Positions 8,271 to 16,099 of a stretch of DNA of 29,990 nt are shown piece by piece. A model generated the notes under the pieces. That model saw nothing but the letters and a program-made list of their open reading frames with translations. It had not been told where the DNA came from and made no database searches. The number at the start of each line of letters is the position of its first letter. Positions within the stretch are counted from its first letter, which is position 1. Made by a program: the position numbers and the translations under genes. The stretch is from an uncultured Bacilli bacterium (lineage in GTDB: Bacteria; Bacillota_I; Bacilli_A; RF39; UBA660): NCBI GenBank assembly GCA_934096125.1, contig CAKOLB010000010.1, forward strand, positions 1 through 29,990, read 5' to 3'.

Positions 8271-8288
8271 TATGAACGGATGCTCATA
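8271..8288 (-). promoter_or_regulatory. Operator for the ArsR/SmtB repressor
   Basis: TATGAACGGATGCTCATA is an inverted repeat, TATGARC-N4-GTTCATA on the coding strand with one mismatch, the architecture known for CzrA/SmtB-type sites. It covers the predicted transcription start and early leader, so binding should block initiation. Confidence 0.7.
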
Positions 8289-8293
8289 TATTC

Positions 8294-8322
8294 ATTATAC
8301 TGCATTATATTCTTTTTGCCAA
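8294..8322 (-). promoter_or_regulatory. Promoter of the metal-efflux operon
   Basis: Leftward -35 TTGGCA (8322-8317), 17-bp spacer, perfect -10 TATAAT (8299-8294), immediately upstream of the operator. Confidence 0.75.
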
Positions 8323-8334
8323 ATTTTGTTCAAT

Positions 8335-8356
8335 AAAAAACACAAGAGTGTTTTTT
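8335..8356 (-). terminator. Terminator of the LiaF-like gene
   Basis: AAAAAACAC (8335-8343), loop AAGA, GTGTTTTTT (8348-8356): a perfect 9-bp hairpin whose own arm gives the T tract. It is nearly symmetrical, but only a leftward gene ends here, 12 bp upstream. Confidence 0.75.
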
Positions 8357-8368
8357 AGTTCTTATGCT

Positions 8369-9040
8369 TTACTTTATTTTGATATCCCCAAGAATACAAA
8401 ATGCATCTAAGTATATAATTTTGTCTGTTTTGCCTTTGTTATTTTTATTACCTACTTCACCTAAGATAGTGTTAGATTTTACTTTAACCGTTACATCGGC
8501 TGGAACAAAAATAGTAGTGCTTCCTAAAATATTGCTAACCTTTATAAAAGTTTCTTTAGAAAGTGTGGCTTTACGCAAATCAAGATTAATACTTCCAAAA
8601 AGACATTCTAGATTCCCTGCTTCAAAGTCTTCATCTTCCTTACTAATGCTATTTTCGGCAAAAATGGCACTGATCTTTTCACCCTTTTGCTTATTTTCAG
8701 CAAATTTTTGAGTTATTTTTTCACTATCTTTATCGCCAATAATTATCAATACTCCAAGAAGAACAATGATAAATGGAATAAATAGTTTCATGAAAAATTT
8801 AAAGCTAATAACATCTTGACAAACTAGAAAGAGCAAAAGTCCTACAAATATTCCGATTAAAGATGTTGTTTTATTATCATCTTTTGGGTCAAATAAACCA
8901 ATCAAACTAGGAATAATGATAAATAAGGTCCACCAGCCTGAGAAGAAGATGTTAATATCGGTTATTTCTAAACTATTTAAACCAGCGATAACGCCAACAA
9001 TAATTAGAGCAATACCAATTAATATACGACATGATTTCAT
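8369..9040 (-). CDS. LiaF-like membrane protein with N-terminal helices and C-terminal toastrack-like domain
   Basis: The N-terminal half has about four hydrophobic helices (residues 5-22, 33-50, 60-76, 83-103) with the LiaI/LiaF-type motif GWWTLFIIIPSLIGL. The C-terminal half, after a charged linker, is a small beta-rich domain of the cell-wall-active-antibiotic response type, with repeating turns LFGSINLDLRKA and ILGSTTIFVPADVTVKV. LiaF proteins act at the membrane in cell-envelope stress sensing with LiaS/LiaR; no such two-component pair lies in the window, so the partner is unknown. The start ATG has GGAGG seven bases upstream. The gene follows priA but has its own promoter and a perfect palindrome before its ribosome site, so independent control is likely. 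Confidence 0.8.
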   Translation of the reverse strand: MKSCRILIGIALIIVGVIAGLNSLEITDINIFFSGWWTLFIIIPSLIGLFDPKDDNKTTSLIGIFVGLLLFLVCQDVISFKFFMKLFIPFIIVLLGVLIIIGDKDSEKITQKFAENKQKGEKISAIFAENSISKEDEDFEAGNLECLFGSINLDLRKATLSKETFIKVSNILGSTTIFVPADVTVKVKSNTILGEVGNKNNKGKTDKIIYLDAFCILGDIKIK

Positions 9041-9054
9041 TTTTTTCCTCCTTT

Positions 9055-9070
9055 TATACTTATAAGTATA
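9055..9070 (-). promoter_or_regulatory. Palindromic candidate operator of the LiaF-like gene
   Basis: TATACTTATAAGTATA is a perfect 16-bp palindrome. Its 3' hexamer on the plus strand is the -10 box of the leftward promoter, and it lies just upstream of the GGAGG ribosome site. A repressor site is plausible; the protein is unknown. Confidence 0.5.
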
Positions 9071-9093
9071 TATTAATTAAGTTATATTCGCAA
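9065..9093 (-). promoter_or_regulatory. Promoter of the LiaF-like gene
   Basis: Leftward -35 TTGCGA (9093-9088) inside the end of priA, 17-bp spacer, -10 TATACT (9070-9065). Confidence 0.55.
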
Positions 9094-11265
9094 GGGATTA
9101 AAATCAATTTCCAATATATTATTTTTATCATCTAAAAATGAGTTTTCAAGTAATTTTAATACTTTTTTCAAGTTTTCTTCTTTTTTATATTTAATTAATA
9201 CTTGCATGCGGTATGTATTTTTAAAACGGAAGACTGCAGCCATACTTGGCCCTAAAATAATCATCTCTTTTGGTAAATTTTGGTTTAAAAACTTTTTAAC
9301 CTCCTCACTTTTTTTGAGGCACTCGTTATATTCTTTGCCAATAATTTTTAAACTAACAATAAAGTAGTATGGTGGATACTTAAGTTTATGACGATAATAC
9401 ATTTCTTCTAAATAAAAATCGTCGTAACTTCCTTTTTGAGCATATTTTATCACATAGTTATCAGGATTAAAGGTCTGAATAACAACTTCTCCCTCTTTAT
9501 CTTTGCGACCACTTCGTCCAGATGCTTGATGCAAAAGTGTGAATGTTGTTTCCCCCGCACGAAAATCTGGGATATTTAAAGATGTATCAGCATTTATGAT
9601 GCCAACGAGCGTGACTAAAGGAAAATCTAAGCCCTTACTTATCATTTGTGTTCCTACTAAAACGTTATATTTATGCGCACTAAAATCTTTAATTATCTCT
9701 TCGTGTTTACCTTTATTTCTGGTGGTATCTTGGTCCATTCTAATAACCCGAGCTTTTGGAAATGTGCTTTCAATTAAACTTTCTAACTTTTCAGTTCCCA
9801 TTCCTAAATAATTTAGGGCATTTTCACCACACTTTGGGCATCTATCTTTCCTAGGAGTTTGGTAACCACAGAAATGGCAAGTTAACATATTACTCGTTTT
9901 ATGATAAGTTAGAGATATATCACATACTGGGCATTTATAAACGTAACCACAATTACTGCAGCTAATAAATGTAGAAAATCCACGGCGATTTAACAAAAGT
10001 ATGACTTGCTCGTTTTTAGCTAGACGCTCATTTATTTTATCTTGCAACATTTTACTAAATACATAATTTTGATTTTTCACTTCTTTAGTCATGTCAATAA
10101 TAAAAATTTGGGGAAGTTTACTTTGACGTGCTCTTTTTTTGATTGTTATGAGCTCATAAACATTTTTATCAGCCCGGGCTTTACTTTCAAGCGATGGTGT
10201 AGCAGAACCTAAAACTAAAGGAGCTTTGTGATATTTAGCTCGGTAAATGGCAATATCTCTGGCGTGATACCTTGGATTATTATCTTGTTTGTAAGTTCCG
10301 GCATCTTCTTCATCAATAATAATAATACCAATATTTTTAAGGGGGGCAAACACAGCACTTCTCGTCCCAACTACAATTTTGACTTTTTCCTCATAAATTT
10401 TGACATATTCATCATATTTCTCTCCTTCGGAAAGGCCGCTATGCAAAATAGCTACATCATCTCCGAAAGCATTATAAAAACGCGCAGAAATTTGAGTTGT
10501 TAAACTAATCTCTGGTACTAAAACAATCGCCGTTTTACCCTTTTTTATAACTTCTTTAATAATCTTGATATAAACTTCGGTTTTGCCACTTCCTGTAACA
10601 CCATAAAGCAAAAATGTGTGGTAATTATTTAGAGAAGCAAGAACTTTATCGCAAGCGGCTTGTTGTTCATCGTTTAAATTTTTCTCTTCTATTTTTGATA
10701 ATTTATTAATGCGATACTTTCTTTTGGATATCTTTGATATAATGCCAGTATTAAGTAAGGCACTTACAACAGCAGTGGAATACTCACTTTTTTTGACTTC
10801 TTTTTTAGTTAATATATCATCCAGTAACTTCTCTTGGGCTTTTCTTTTTTTACCAAATAATTCCTTATATTTTAAAGCCTTGTTTACATCATTTATTACT
10901 AAATAATCTTCATATAAATCGTAGTTGTGTTTTTGTATTTTAATCTTTAAGCTAGATGGAAGCATTGTTTGATAAGCAGATATAAGGGTGCATAAATATG
11001 TTTCTTGCATATATTTTCCTAAAGCCTGCAGTTCTTCATTTAATACTAGATTTTCATCGGCAATATCGATGATTTCTTTTAGTTTCATCTTTTCCTCTAA
11101 ATTGCTAGTAATGTTTGTTACAAATCCTATTATTTCTTGATAGCCAAAAGGTACTAACACTTTCATGCCTACTTTAAGTCTTTTTGCCAAAACTTCTGGT
11201 ACAAGATAAGTAAATTCTTTATCTAATTTTTTTACTCCATACTGCACTATAATTTTTGCATACAT
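9082..11265 (-). CDS. priA: Primosomal replication restart helicase PriA
   Basis: PriA recognises stalled or collapsed forks and reloads the replisome; it is a 3'-5' superfamily 2 helicase. Visible: N-terminal DNA-binding domain, Walker A GVTGSGKTE, helicase motif II IIIDEED, motif III GSATPS, the zinc-binding insertion with eight cysteines (CSNCGYVYKCPVCD ... CHFCG ... CPKCG), GTEKLE, and the C-terminal helicase motifs (GTQMISKGLDFPLVT, QASGRSGRKDKEG). Motif II reads DEED where Bacillus and E. coli have DEEH. ATG 11263-11265 (MYAKIIVQYG) has GGGAGG four bases upstream and matches family starts; an in-frame ATG 18 codons earlier has no support. About 727 residues, slightly shorter than Bacillus PriA. 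Confidence 0.96.
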   Translation of the reverse strand: MYAKIIVQYGVKKLDKEFTYLVPEVLAKRLKVGMKVLVPFGYQEIIGFVTNITSNLEEKMKLKEIIDIADENLVLNEELQALGKYMQETYLCTLISAYQTMLPSSLKIKIQKHNYDLYEDYLVINDVNKALKYKELFGKKRKAQEKLLDDILTKKEVKKSEYSTAVVSALLNTGIISKISKRKYRINKLSKIEEKNLNDEQQAACDKVLASLNNYHTFLLYGVTGSGKTEVYIKIIKEVIKKGKTAIVLVPEISLTTQISARFYNAFGDDVAILHSGLSEGEKYDEYVKIYEEKVKIVVGTRSAVFAPLKNIGIIIIDEEDAGTYKQDNNPRYHARDIAIYRAKYHKAPLVLGSATPSLESKARADKNVYELITIKKRARQSKLPQIFIIDMTKEVKNQNYVFSKMLQDKINERLAKNEQVILLLNRRGFSTFISCSNCGYVYKCPVCDISLTYHKTSNMLTCHFCGYQTPRKDRCPKCGENALNYLGMGTEKLESLIESTFPKARVIRMDQDTTRNKGKHEEIIKDFSAHKYNVLVGTQMISKGLDFPLVTLVGIINADTSLNIPDFRAGETTFTLLHQASGRSGRKDKEGEVVIQTFNPDNYVIKYAQKGSYDDFYLEEMYYRHKLKYPPYYFIVSLKIIGKEYNECLKKSEEVKKFLNQNLPKEMIILGPSMAAVFRFKNTYRMQVLIKYKKEENLKKVLKLLENSFLDDKNNILEIDFNPLRI

Positions 11266-11289
11266 GTTTTCCTCCCAAATGTTATGCTT

Positions 11290-11319
11290 ACTATAACACA
11301 GTATTTTTTTAAAAATCAA
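11290..11319 (-). promoter_or_regulatory. Promoter of priA
   Basis: Leftward -35 TTGATT (11319-11314), 18-bp spacer, -10 TATAGT (11295-11290). Confidence 0.5.
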
Positions 11320-11329
11320 GAAACATTTG

Positions 11330-11362
11330 ACTATTTATTAACAAATTTGTTGACAAAATAGT
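11330..11362. promoter_or_regulatory. Extended dyad in the priA divergent region
   Basis: A perfect core AACAAATTTGTT (11340-11351) is flanked by ACTATTT (11330-11336) and AAATAGT (11356-11362), giving a 33-bp near-palindrome with a one-base offset. It includes a TTGACA (11350-11355) and lies upstream of both divergent promoters. Likely a regulatory protein site; no T tract suggests termination. Confidence 0.45.
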
Positions 11363-11371
11363 TAGATTTTA

Positions 11372-11400
11372 TTGCTAAATTATTAATAATTAGATAAAAT
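11372..11400 (+). promoter_or_regulatory. Promoter of the 11425-12263 gene pair
   Basis: -35 TTGCTA (11372-11377), 17-bp spacer, -10 TAAAAT (11395-11400), 24 bases before the start codon. The TTGACA at 11350 has no good -10 at a normal distance. Confidence 0.5.
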
Positions 11401-11424
11401 ATAGTTAGAAAGAAGGTAGAAAGT

Positions 11425-12027
11425 ATGGAAAAACCAAGAGAAGAAAATGGTCATTATATTTCTGAAAATGAAGTTGTTTCTAAACCAAAATTAGTATTTG
11501 TTACAGATGAAAAAGAAAAAGGCAATGAATTAATGAATACCTATCGTGAAGTTAGGAAAATGTTTGATGAAAGGGATAAGCAAGCAGATCGAGATAGAAT
11601 TGCTCAAGAAATGAAAGAGAAAAGTTTAAAAAATATAAAAACTAAGTTTGTTGCAAAGGTAAAAAAAATTGCATTAAATAACTATAAGCAAGTTCTTGCC
11701 ATTTGTGTTATCACAACGATTGCTTCTTGTGGGGTTTACGGCTTAGGTCATCTCGAAAATTCTAATGATGCAAAAGCCCTAGAAACTTCCGCTGATAAGT
11801 CAAATGTAGAAGCATTATATGAAACGCATAGTGAAAATCAAATAACAGAAAAAATGATAGAAAACGCCATGTTGCTTGATGCAGGAAGAGAAGATTTAAT
11901 TGATTATTATGCTCAAATTCCAGAAAATATGACAGCTGAAGAATACGATGCATATATGAAAGCTATGATAGAAAAAGATTATGAAAAAGAACAAATGTTA
12001 GATGGAAAAGCTGGAGGAAGAAAATGA
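11425..12027 (+). CDS. Unknown single-pass membrane protein
   Basis: I do not recognise this 200-residue protein. Residues 1-87 are highly charged, with a basic stretch just before the membrane; residues 88-107 (YKQVLAICVITTIASCGVYG) are one hydrophobic segment; the rest is acidic and polar and should lie outside the cell if the positive-inside rule holds. AAGGTAG precedes the ATG. The stop overlaps the next gene as ATGA, so the protein is made together with a DUF1292 protein. It is transcribed divergently from priA. No enzymatic motif is visible. Confidence 0.75.
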   Translation: MEKPREENGHYISENEVVSKPKLVFVTDEKEKGNELMNTYREVRKMFDERDKQADRDRIAQEMKEKSLKNIKTKFVAKVKKIALNNYKQVLAICVITTIASCGVYGLGHLENSNDAKALETSADKSNVEALYETHSENQITEKMIENAMLLDAGREDLIDYYAQIPENMTAEEYDAYMKAMIEKDYEKEQMLDGKAGGRK

Positions 12028-12263
12028 TTGATGTAAATGCTGTAACTTTAGAAAATGGTCAAGATTATTTGATAATGGAAACTATTATTTTTAACAACGT
12101 GGAGTATTTATACTTAGTAAATGAAAGTGACATCAAAGATGTTTGTATTCGTAAAAAAATTAATGAAAATGAAGAGACTTATTTAACTGGTCTTGATAAT
12201 GAAGATGAGTTGGAAAAAGTTTTAAAAGAGTTTGCTAAATGTTTTAAAAACAAAAAGAGCTAA
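12024..12263 (+). CDS. DUF1292-family small protein
   Basis: The 79-residue product fits the DUF1292 pattern: an opening like TLENGQDYLIMETI, then NVEYLYLVNESD, then an acidic tail (NEDELEKVLKEF). Family function is unknown. GGAGG lies six bases before the ATG, and the start overlaps the preceding stop. A second, diverged DUF1292 gene at 19244-19510 is also coupled behind an unrelated gene. Confidence 0.75.
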   Translation: MIDVNAVTLENGQDYLIMETIIFNNVEYLYLVNESDIKDVCIRKKINENEETYLTGLDNEDELEKVLKEFAKCFKNKKS

Positions 12264-12274
12264 ACTCTTTTTTT
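12252..12274. terminator. Bidirectional terminator between the DUF1292 gene and ftsI
   Basis: AAAAAGAG (12252-12259), loop CTAAA containing the DUF1292 stop, CTCTTTTT (12265-12272) and further T. The complementary strand also ends in a T-rich run, and both flanking genes converge here. Confidence 0.85.
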
Positions 12275-14375
12275 ATGCTAGCTCTACTGAAAGCATCATA
12301 CTTTGGTCGATTGCTGTTCCAACTTCAATACTTTGACTATTTACATAACCATAGCCATTTGTTGAAACTTTAATACCAAGTAAACTACACAATGTCTTAA
12401 CCTCACTTATACTCCAGCCGGTTAAATCTGGCATCGTAAAATCTGTGCTACTTGTTACTAAAAATACTTTACTACCAGACAAAACTGTTTGTTTTTTCAA
12501 AGGGTACTGATTAATAATATATTTGCCACTACCTAAAACTATTGGTTTGATTTTTTTATTTTCTAAAGTTTTCACTGTTTCTTCTGTAACAGTACTTATA
12601 TAGTTATCTAAAGTAATTAATTTACTTGCATCAACATCACTTTTGGTATCGCTAAGTTTGGCATAACTAGCTATTTCTTCGATAGCTGTTGTGATAACAT
12701 TTGCCCAGTTTGTTAGATTAGTCTCGGGCTTTTTACCAGCGACATACACTATATATTTAGGATTATCTTCTGGGAAAATGCCAGCGAAAGACTTGATATA
12801 ATCATATGTTCCGGTTAAATATCCACCTTTGGGAGAAGCTATTTGGGCAGTTCCAGTTTTTCCCATGACAGTTACATTATTTGTTTGCCAAACATCTGAT
12901 AAACCTTCATATACCACTTTATGCATTAGATTATGCATCTTACTAACCGTTTCAGAACTATAAACTTTTGAAACAACTTGTCTTTCTCCTTTATAGGTTA
13001 TATTGCCGTCTTGGTCAACAATTTTATCTACTATATAAGGTTTGATTGTAACACCATTATTAGTCATAGAACTTAAGGCTTCAAGCATTTGAACTGGTGT
13101 GACGCTTACTCCTTGGCCGAATGATGCATTGGAAAGCTCGGATTGATAGCTTATTTCCATATCACCACTAACTTCGTTAGAAAGTTCTATTCCAGTTTTT
13201 TTGCCAAAGCCAAGTTTATCATAATAATCTCTTAAACCATCTATACCAAGACGTAAAGCTAGAATGGTGGCTGCAACATTCGATGAATAAGCAAAGCCGG
13301 TATCATAGGTAATTCTTCCCCACCCTCCACGGGTTGCATCTCTTATTTCCGTGCCATCATCTAAAAAGTAAGACCCGGACATATATGTATCATCACCGTT
13401 ATATTTCTTCTCCTCAATAGCTGATGCAAAAGAAAATATTTTCATAACTGAGCCTGGTTCATATTGATAACTAACTAGAGGGTTCATGTAACTTTTAATG
13501 GTATTGGTGTTATTAGGATCAAAATTAGGGTTAGTAGCACTGGCAACAATAGCTCCAGTGGAAGCATCCATAACGGTAAATATAGCCCAGTCCGTATTGA
13601 ACTCATTTTGCATACTTGATACAGCTTTCTCTGCGATTAACTGGATGTTACTATCAATTGTTAAATAAATATCGGAGCCATTTTGGGCTTTTTTGGTTTC
13701 CGATGGAGTATTTGGTATTTGGTAATTGCTTGATGTATATTTAATATATTTGGTATATCCATCTGTTCCCGATAGAATATCATCGTAGTAGCCCTCAACA
13801 CCAAGTTCTCCTTGCAACTTACCATCACTTTGCTCCTTAGCATAGCCAACTATATATGAAGCAAATGTCGCTTTACTATAATAACGTTTCTTAGAATTAC
13901 TAACAAAGCTAATTCCTGGAAGATCTAGTTTTTCAATTTGGGCTTTAACTACTTCAGTTATACCTCTTCCCCCGGGACCAAGTTCTACTTGATATAAATT
14001 TTTATTTAAAAGAGTTAATATTCTTTCTTCCGTCATATTTAAAATTGGGGCAAGTTCTTGAGCTGTCTTTTCCTTATCAACAACATGCCGAGGATTTTCT
14101 GGATCAGTAGTCCTTTTAGAACTTAAATAAGCAATAACGGTATATGAATTAACAGTAGCGGCAAGTTCTTCACCATTGACATCATAAACACTTCCACGAC
14201 TAGCATATAAAGTCTTTTCAACTGTGGCAATAGATGAGGCTTTTTCCTGTAAGTTAATGCCATCAACTTTACTACTTAAAACAACATATGAGAGCTTAGC
14301 AATTATAGCCATAAATAAAAGAATAACAATTAAAATAATACTAATCGATATTTTAACTGTTACTCTTTTTTTCAT
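12273..14375 (-). CDS. ftsI: Class B penicillin-binding protein, division transpeptidase (FtsI/PBP2B type)
   Basis: This D,D-transpeptidase cross-links peptidoglycan at the septum. Residues 8-33 are a single N-terminal membrane anchor. The PBP dimerisation domain follows (ASRGSVYDVNGEELA). The transpeptidase domain has SVMK with nucleophile Ser309, SSN at 364-366 and KTGTA at 506-510. Two C-terminal PASTA-like repeats lie at about 588-640 and 645-700 (FTMPDLTGWSISEVK), as in PBP2x/PBP2B and SpoVD. At 700 residues it is of normal length. AAGGAG precedes the ATG by ten bases. It closes the mraZ-rsmH-ftsL-ftsI cluster; mraY, murD and ftsW do not follow, so the cluster is truncated here. SpoVD is an alternative identity, but no sporulation genes are visible. 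Confidence 0.94.
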   Translation of the reverse strand: MKKRVTVKISISIILIVILLFMAIIAKLSYVVLSSKVDGINLQEKASSIATVEKTLYASRGSVYDVNGEELAATVNSYTVIAYLSSKRTTDPENPRHVVDKEKTAQELAPILNMTEERILTLLNKNLYQVELGPGGRGITEVVKAQIEKLDLPGISFVSNSKKRYYSKATFASYIVGYAKEQSDGKLQGELGVEGYYDDILSGTDGYTKYIKYTSSNYQIPNTPSETKKAQNGSDIYLTIDSNIQLIAEKAVSSMQNEFNTDWAIFTVMDASTGAIVASATNPNFDPNNTNTIKSYMNPLVSYQYEPGSVMKIFSFASAIEEKKYNGDDTYMSGSYFLDDGTEIRDATRGGWGRITYDTGFAYSSNVAATILALRLGIDGLRDYYDKLGFGKKTGIELSNEVSGDMEISYQSELSNASFGQGVSVTPVQMLEALSSMTNNGVTIKPYIVDKIVDQDGNITYKGERQVVSKVYSSETVSKMHNLMHKVVYEGLSDVWQTNNVTVMGKTGTAQIASPKGGYLTGTYDYIKSFAGIFPEDNPKYIVYVAGKKPETNLTNWANVITTAIEEIASYAKLSDTKSDVDASKLITLDNYISTVTEETVKTLENKKIKPIVLGSGKYIINQYPLKKQTVLSGSKVFLVTSSTDFTMPDLTGWSISEVKTLCSLLGIKVSTNGYGYVNSQSIEVGTAIDQSMMLSVELA

Positions 14376-14389
14376 GTTACACTATCTCC

Positions 14390-14680
14390 TTACTTAACTG
14401 ATTTGATATTACTATTATTATAAGACAAACCATATTCTTCTGCAATAGATTGAATATTTTCAAGACTAGCTAGTTCATCTATTTGCATAGAAAGACTTTG
14501 ATTTACAAGTTCTTGCTTTTCAATATTTGTTTTAATTTTTTCAACTTCATTATTAGTCTCTGATAGAAGAGAACTCGTATAAACGTTAAACATAGGTATT
14601 GCTAAAAGTAAAAATAAAAGTAAGCCATACATCATTTTTTCTCCTTTTAGTAGTTTAACTTTTTTCTTCTTTTTAGCCAT
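14390..14680 (-). CDS. ftsL: FtsL-like division protein
   Basis: A 96-residue bitopic protein: lysine-rich cytoplasmic start (MAKKKKKVKLLKG), one membrane helix (about 17-35, YGLLLFLLLAIPMF), then a coiled-coil/leucine-zipper ectodomain (NNEVEKIKTNIEKQELVNQ). Size, topology and position between rsmH and the PBP match FtsL, which with DivIC/FtsB scaffolds the divisome. An in-frame TTG three codons upstream exists, but ATG 14678-14680 with AAAGGA ten bases before is favoured. FtsL sequences are poorly conserved, so the name rests mainly on context. Confidence 0.8.
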   Translation of the reverse strand: MAKKKKKVKLLKGEKMMYGLLLFLLLAIPMFNVYTSSLLSETNNEVEKIKTNIEKQELVNQSLSMQIDELASLENIQSIAEEYGLSYNNSNIKSVK

Positions 14681-14685
14681 AAAAA

Positions 14686-15597
14686 TCAAATCCTTTCTAT
14701 TACTCGTAATTTAGCACTTTTACTACGACTATTTTCCTCAAGTTCTTTCTTAGATGGTAAAATAACTTTTTTATTAATAACTTTAATTAAAGGTTTATAA
14801 GCATCTGGGATATCTTTTAAACCCTTAACTAAAGGATCAACTTCACTATATTTTTTGAAGATATTTTTTACTATTCTATCTTCTAGAGAATGAAACGTGA
14901 TAACAGCAATTCTGCCACCTTTATTTAATATGTTAATTGCATCTGGCAAGACTTCTTCAAGTACTTTTAGCTCATCATTTACTTCAATTCTTAAAGCTTG
15001 AAATATCTTTCTTTCGGGGTGATTTTTATAAAAGTAACTAGCGCCACAAGCCTTTTTGATACACTCAACAAGCTCAAGTGTTTCGTTTATACTTGTATGA
15101 TTTTTCTTAATTTCTTTTGCTATCACCCTACTCATTTTTTCTTCGCCATATTCAAAGAAAATTTTGGTAAGATTATCAAGACTGTAAGTATCGATTATAC
15201 CTTTAGCACTTTTCCCTTCTTCAGACATACGCATATCTAAAGGACCACTATGCATAAATGAAAAACCTCTTGATGCATCGTCTATTTGGGGAGATGAAAA
15301 ACCTAAATCGAAAAGTATTCCATCAACTTTGGGGAGATTATTTTCCTTCCAAATAGTTTTAAGACTGGCAAAATTAGCACTAAAAATCTTAAAATTTTGG
15401 CCGAGTTTAGATAATTTTTCATTTGCATAAGCTACCGCTTTTTTATCTTGGTCAAAGCCATATAGAAATCCACTTGGCACCCGCGATAAAATTTTGCTTG
15501 CATGGCCAGCATATCCAATTGTAGCATCAACATAAATACCATCATTTTTAATATTTAAGTTTTCAAGAACTTCGTTTTTCAAAACACTATAATGCAT
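14686..15597 (-). CDS. rsmH: 16S rRNA (cytosine(1402)-N4)-methyltransferase RsmH
   Basis: RsmH (MraW) methylates C1402 in the ribosomal decoding centre using S-adenosylmethionine. The start MHYSVLKNEVL, SAM loop DATIGYAGHA, FDQDKKAVAYA, the catalytic region GILFDLGFSSPQIDDASRGF, the DMRM loop and the C-terminal TFHSLEDRIVK are all present. ATG 15595-15597 is preferred because GGTG sits six bases upstream and it gives the conserved N-terminus; ATG 15601 and earlier ORF starts are possible. The gene overlaps the end of mraZ by 11 bp and ends inside the leader of ftsL. About 303 residues, normal length. Confidence 0.96.
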   Translation of the reverse strand: MHYSVLKNEVLENLNIKNDGIYVDATIGYAGHASKILSRVPSGFLYGFDQDKKAVAYANEKLSKLGQNFKIFSANFASLKTIWKENNLPKVDGILFDLGFSSPQIDDASRGFSFMHSGPLDMRMSEEGKSAKGIIDTYSLDNLTKIFFEYGEEKMSRVIAKEIKKNHTSINETLELVECIKKACGASYFYKNHPERKIFQALRIEVNDELKVLEEVLPDAINILNKGGRIAVITFHSLEDRIVKNIFKKYSEVDPLVKGLKDIPDAYKPLIKVINKKVILPSKKELEENSRSKSAKLRVIERI

Positions 15598-16027
15598 AAT
15601 CATCACCACTAAATAGATTTTCAGCAACAGTACTTATTTCTTCTTCGTTACACTCTAAAAATTCTTCATAATTTTTTACATCCCATATTTCTAGATGGTC
15701 ATTAACGCCGATTATTAAACATTCTTTTAATAAACCGGCGTAGCTAACCAATGGGGAGGTAATATTAATTCGACCACTTTTATCGAACTCACAAACAGCA
15801 GCACTCGAAAAGAGAAACCTTGTGAATGTTCGGGCATCTTTTTTTGTGAAAGGTAGAGTATTTAGATTGCCAACTATTTTCTCCCAATCTTTTTCGGTAA
15901 ATATTTGCAAGCATTTTTCAATTCCTTTAGTAATTATAAAGTTCTTGCCTAGTTTTTCCCGAAAAATGGATGGTATTACAAGCCGGCCTTTTTCATCAAT
16001 GTTATGATGATATTCACCCATGAACAT
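15587..16027 (-). CDS. mraZ: Transcriptional regulator MraZ
   Basis: MraZ binds the leader of the division and cell-wall cluster and represses it. The protein (about 146 residues) has the opening GEYHHNIDEKGRLVIPS and a second swapped-hairpin half (FDKSGRINITSPLVSYAGL), i.e. two SpoVT/AbrB-like domains with the DxKGR/DxxGR motifs. ATG 16025-16027 (MFMGEY) has GGGGG upstream. The three direct repeats at 16035-16059 form its own operator. It is the first gene of the division operon and overlaps rsmH. Confidence 0.96.
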   Translation of the reverse strand: MFMGEYHHNIDEKGRLVIPSIFREKLGKNFIITKGIEKCLQIFTEKDWEKIVGNLNTLPFTKKDARTFTRFLFSSAAVCEFDKSGRINITSPLVSYAGLLKECLIIGVNDHLEIWDVKNYEEFLECNEEEISTVAENLFSGDDYAL

Positions 16028-16034
16028 AATATCC

Positions 16035-16059
16035 CCCACTTTCTCCCACAGTCTGCCAC
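16035..16059 (-). promoter_or_regulatory. MraZ operator (three direct repeats)
   Basis: Read leftward, GTGGC, GTGGG and GTGGG occur at exact 10-bp spacing (16059-16055, 16049-16045, 16039-16035). This is the direct-repeat arrangement of known MraZ boxes, placed between the predicted start of transcription and the mraZ start codon. Confidence 0.85.
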
Positions 16060-16070
16060 TGTCTACTTAA

Positions 16071-16099
16071 ATACTACCAAACAAATAAAAAAAAGTAAA
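16071..16099 (-). promoter_or_regulatory. Probable promoter of the division cluster
   Basis: Leftward -35 TTTACT (16099-16094), 17-bp spacer, -10 TAGTAT (16076-16071), just upstream of the MraZ boxes. Both hexamers match consensus in four of six positions. The -35 overlaps the terminator of the upstream gene. Confidence 0.45.
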
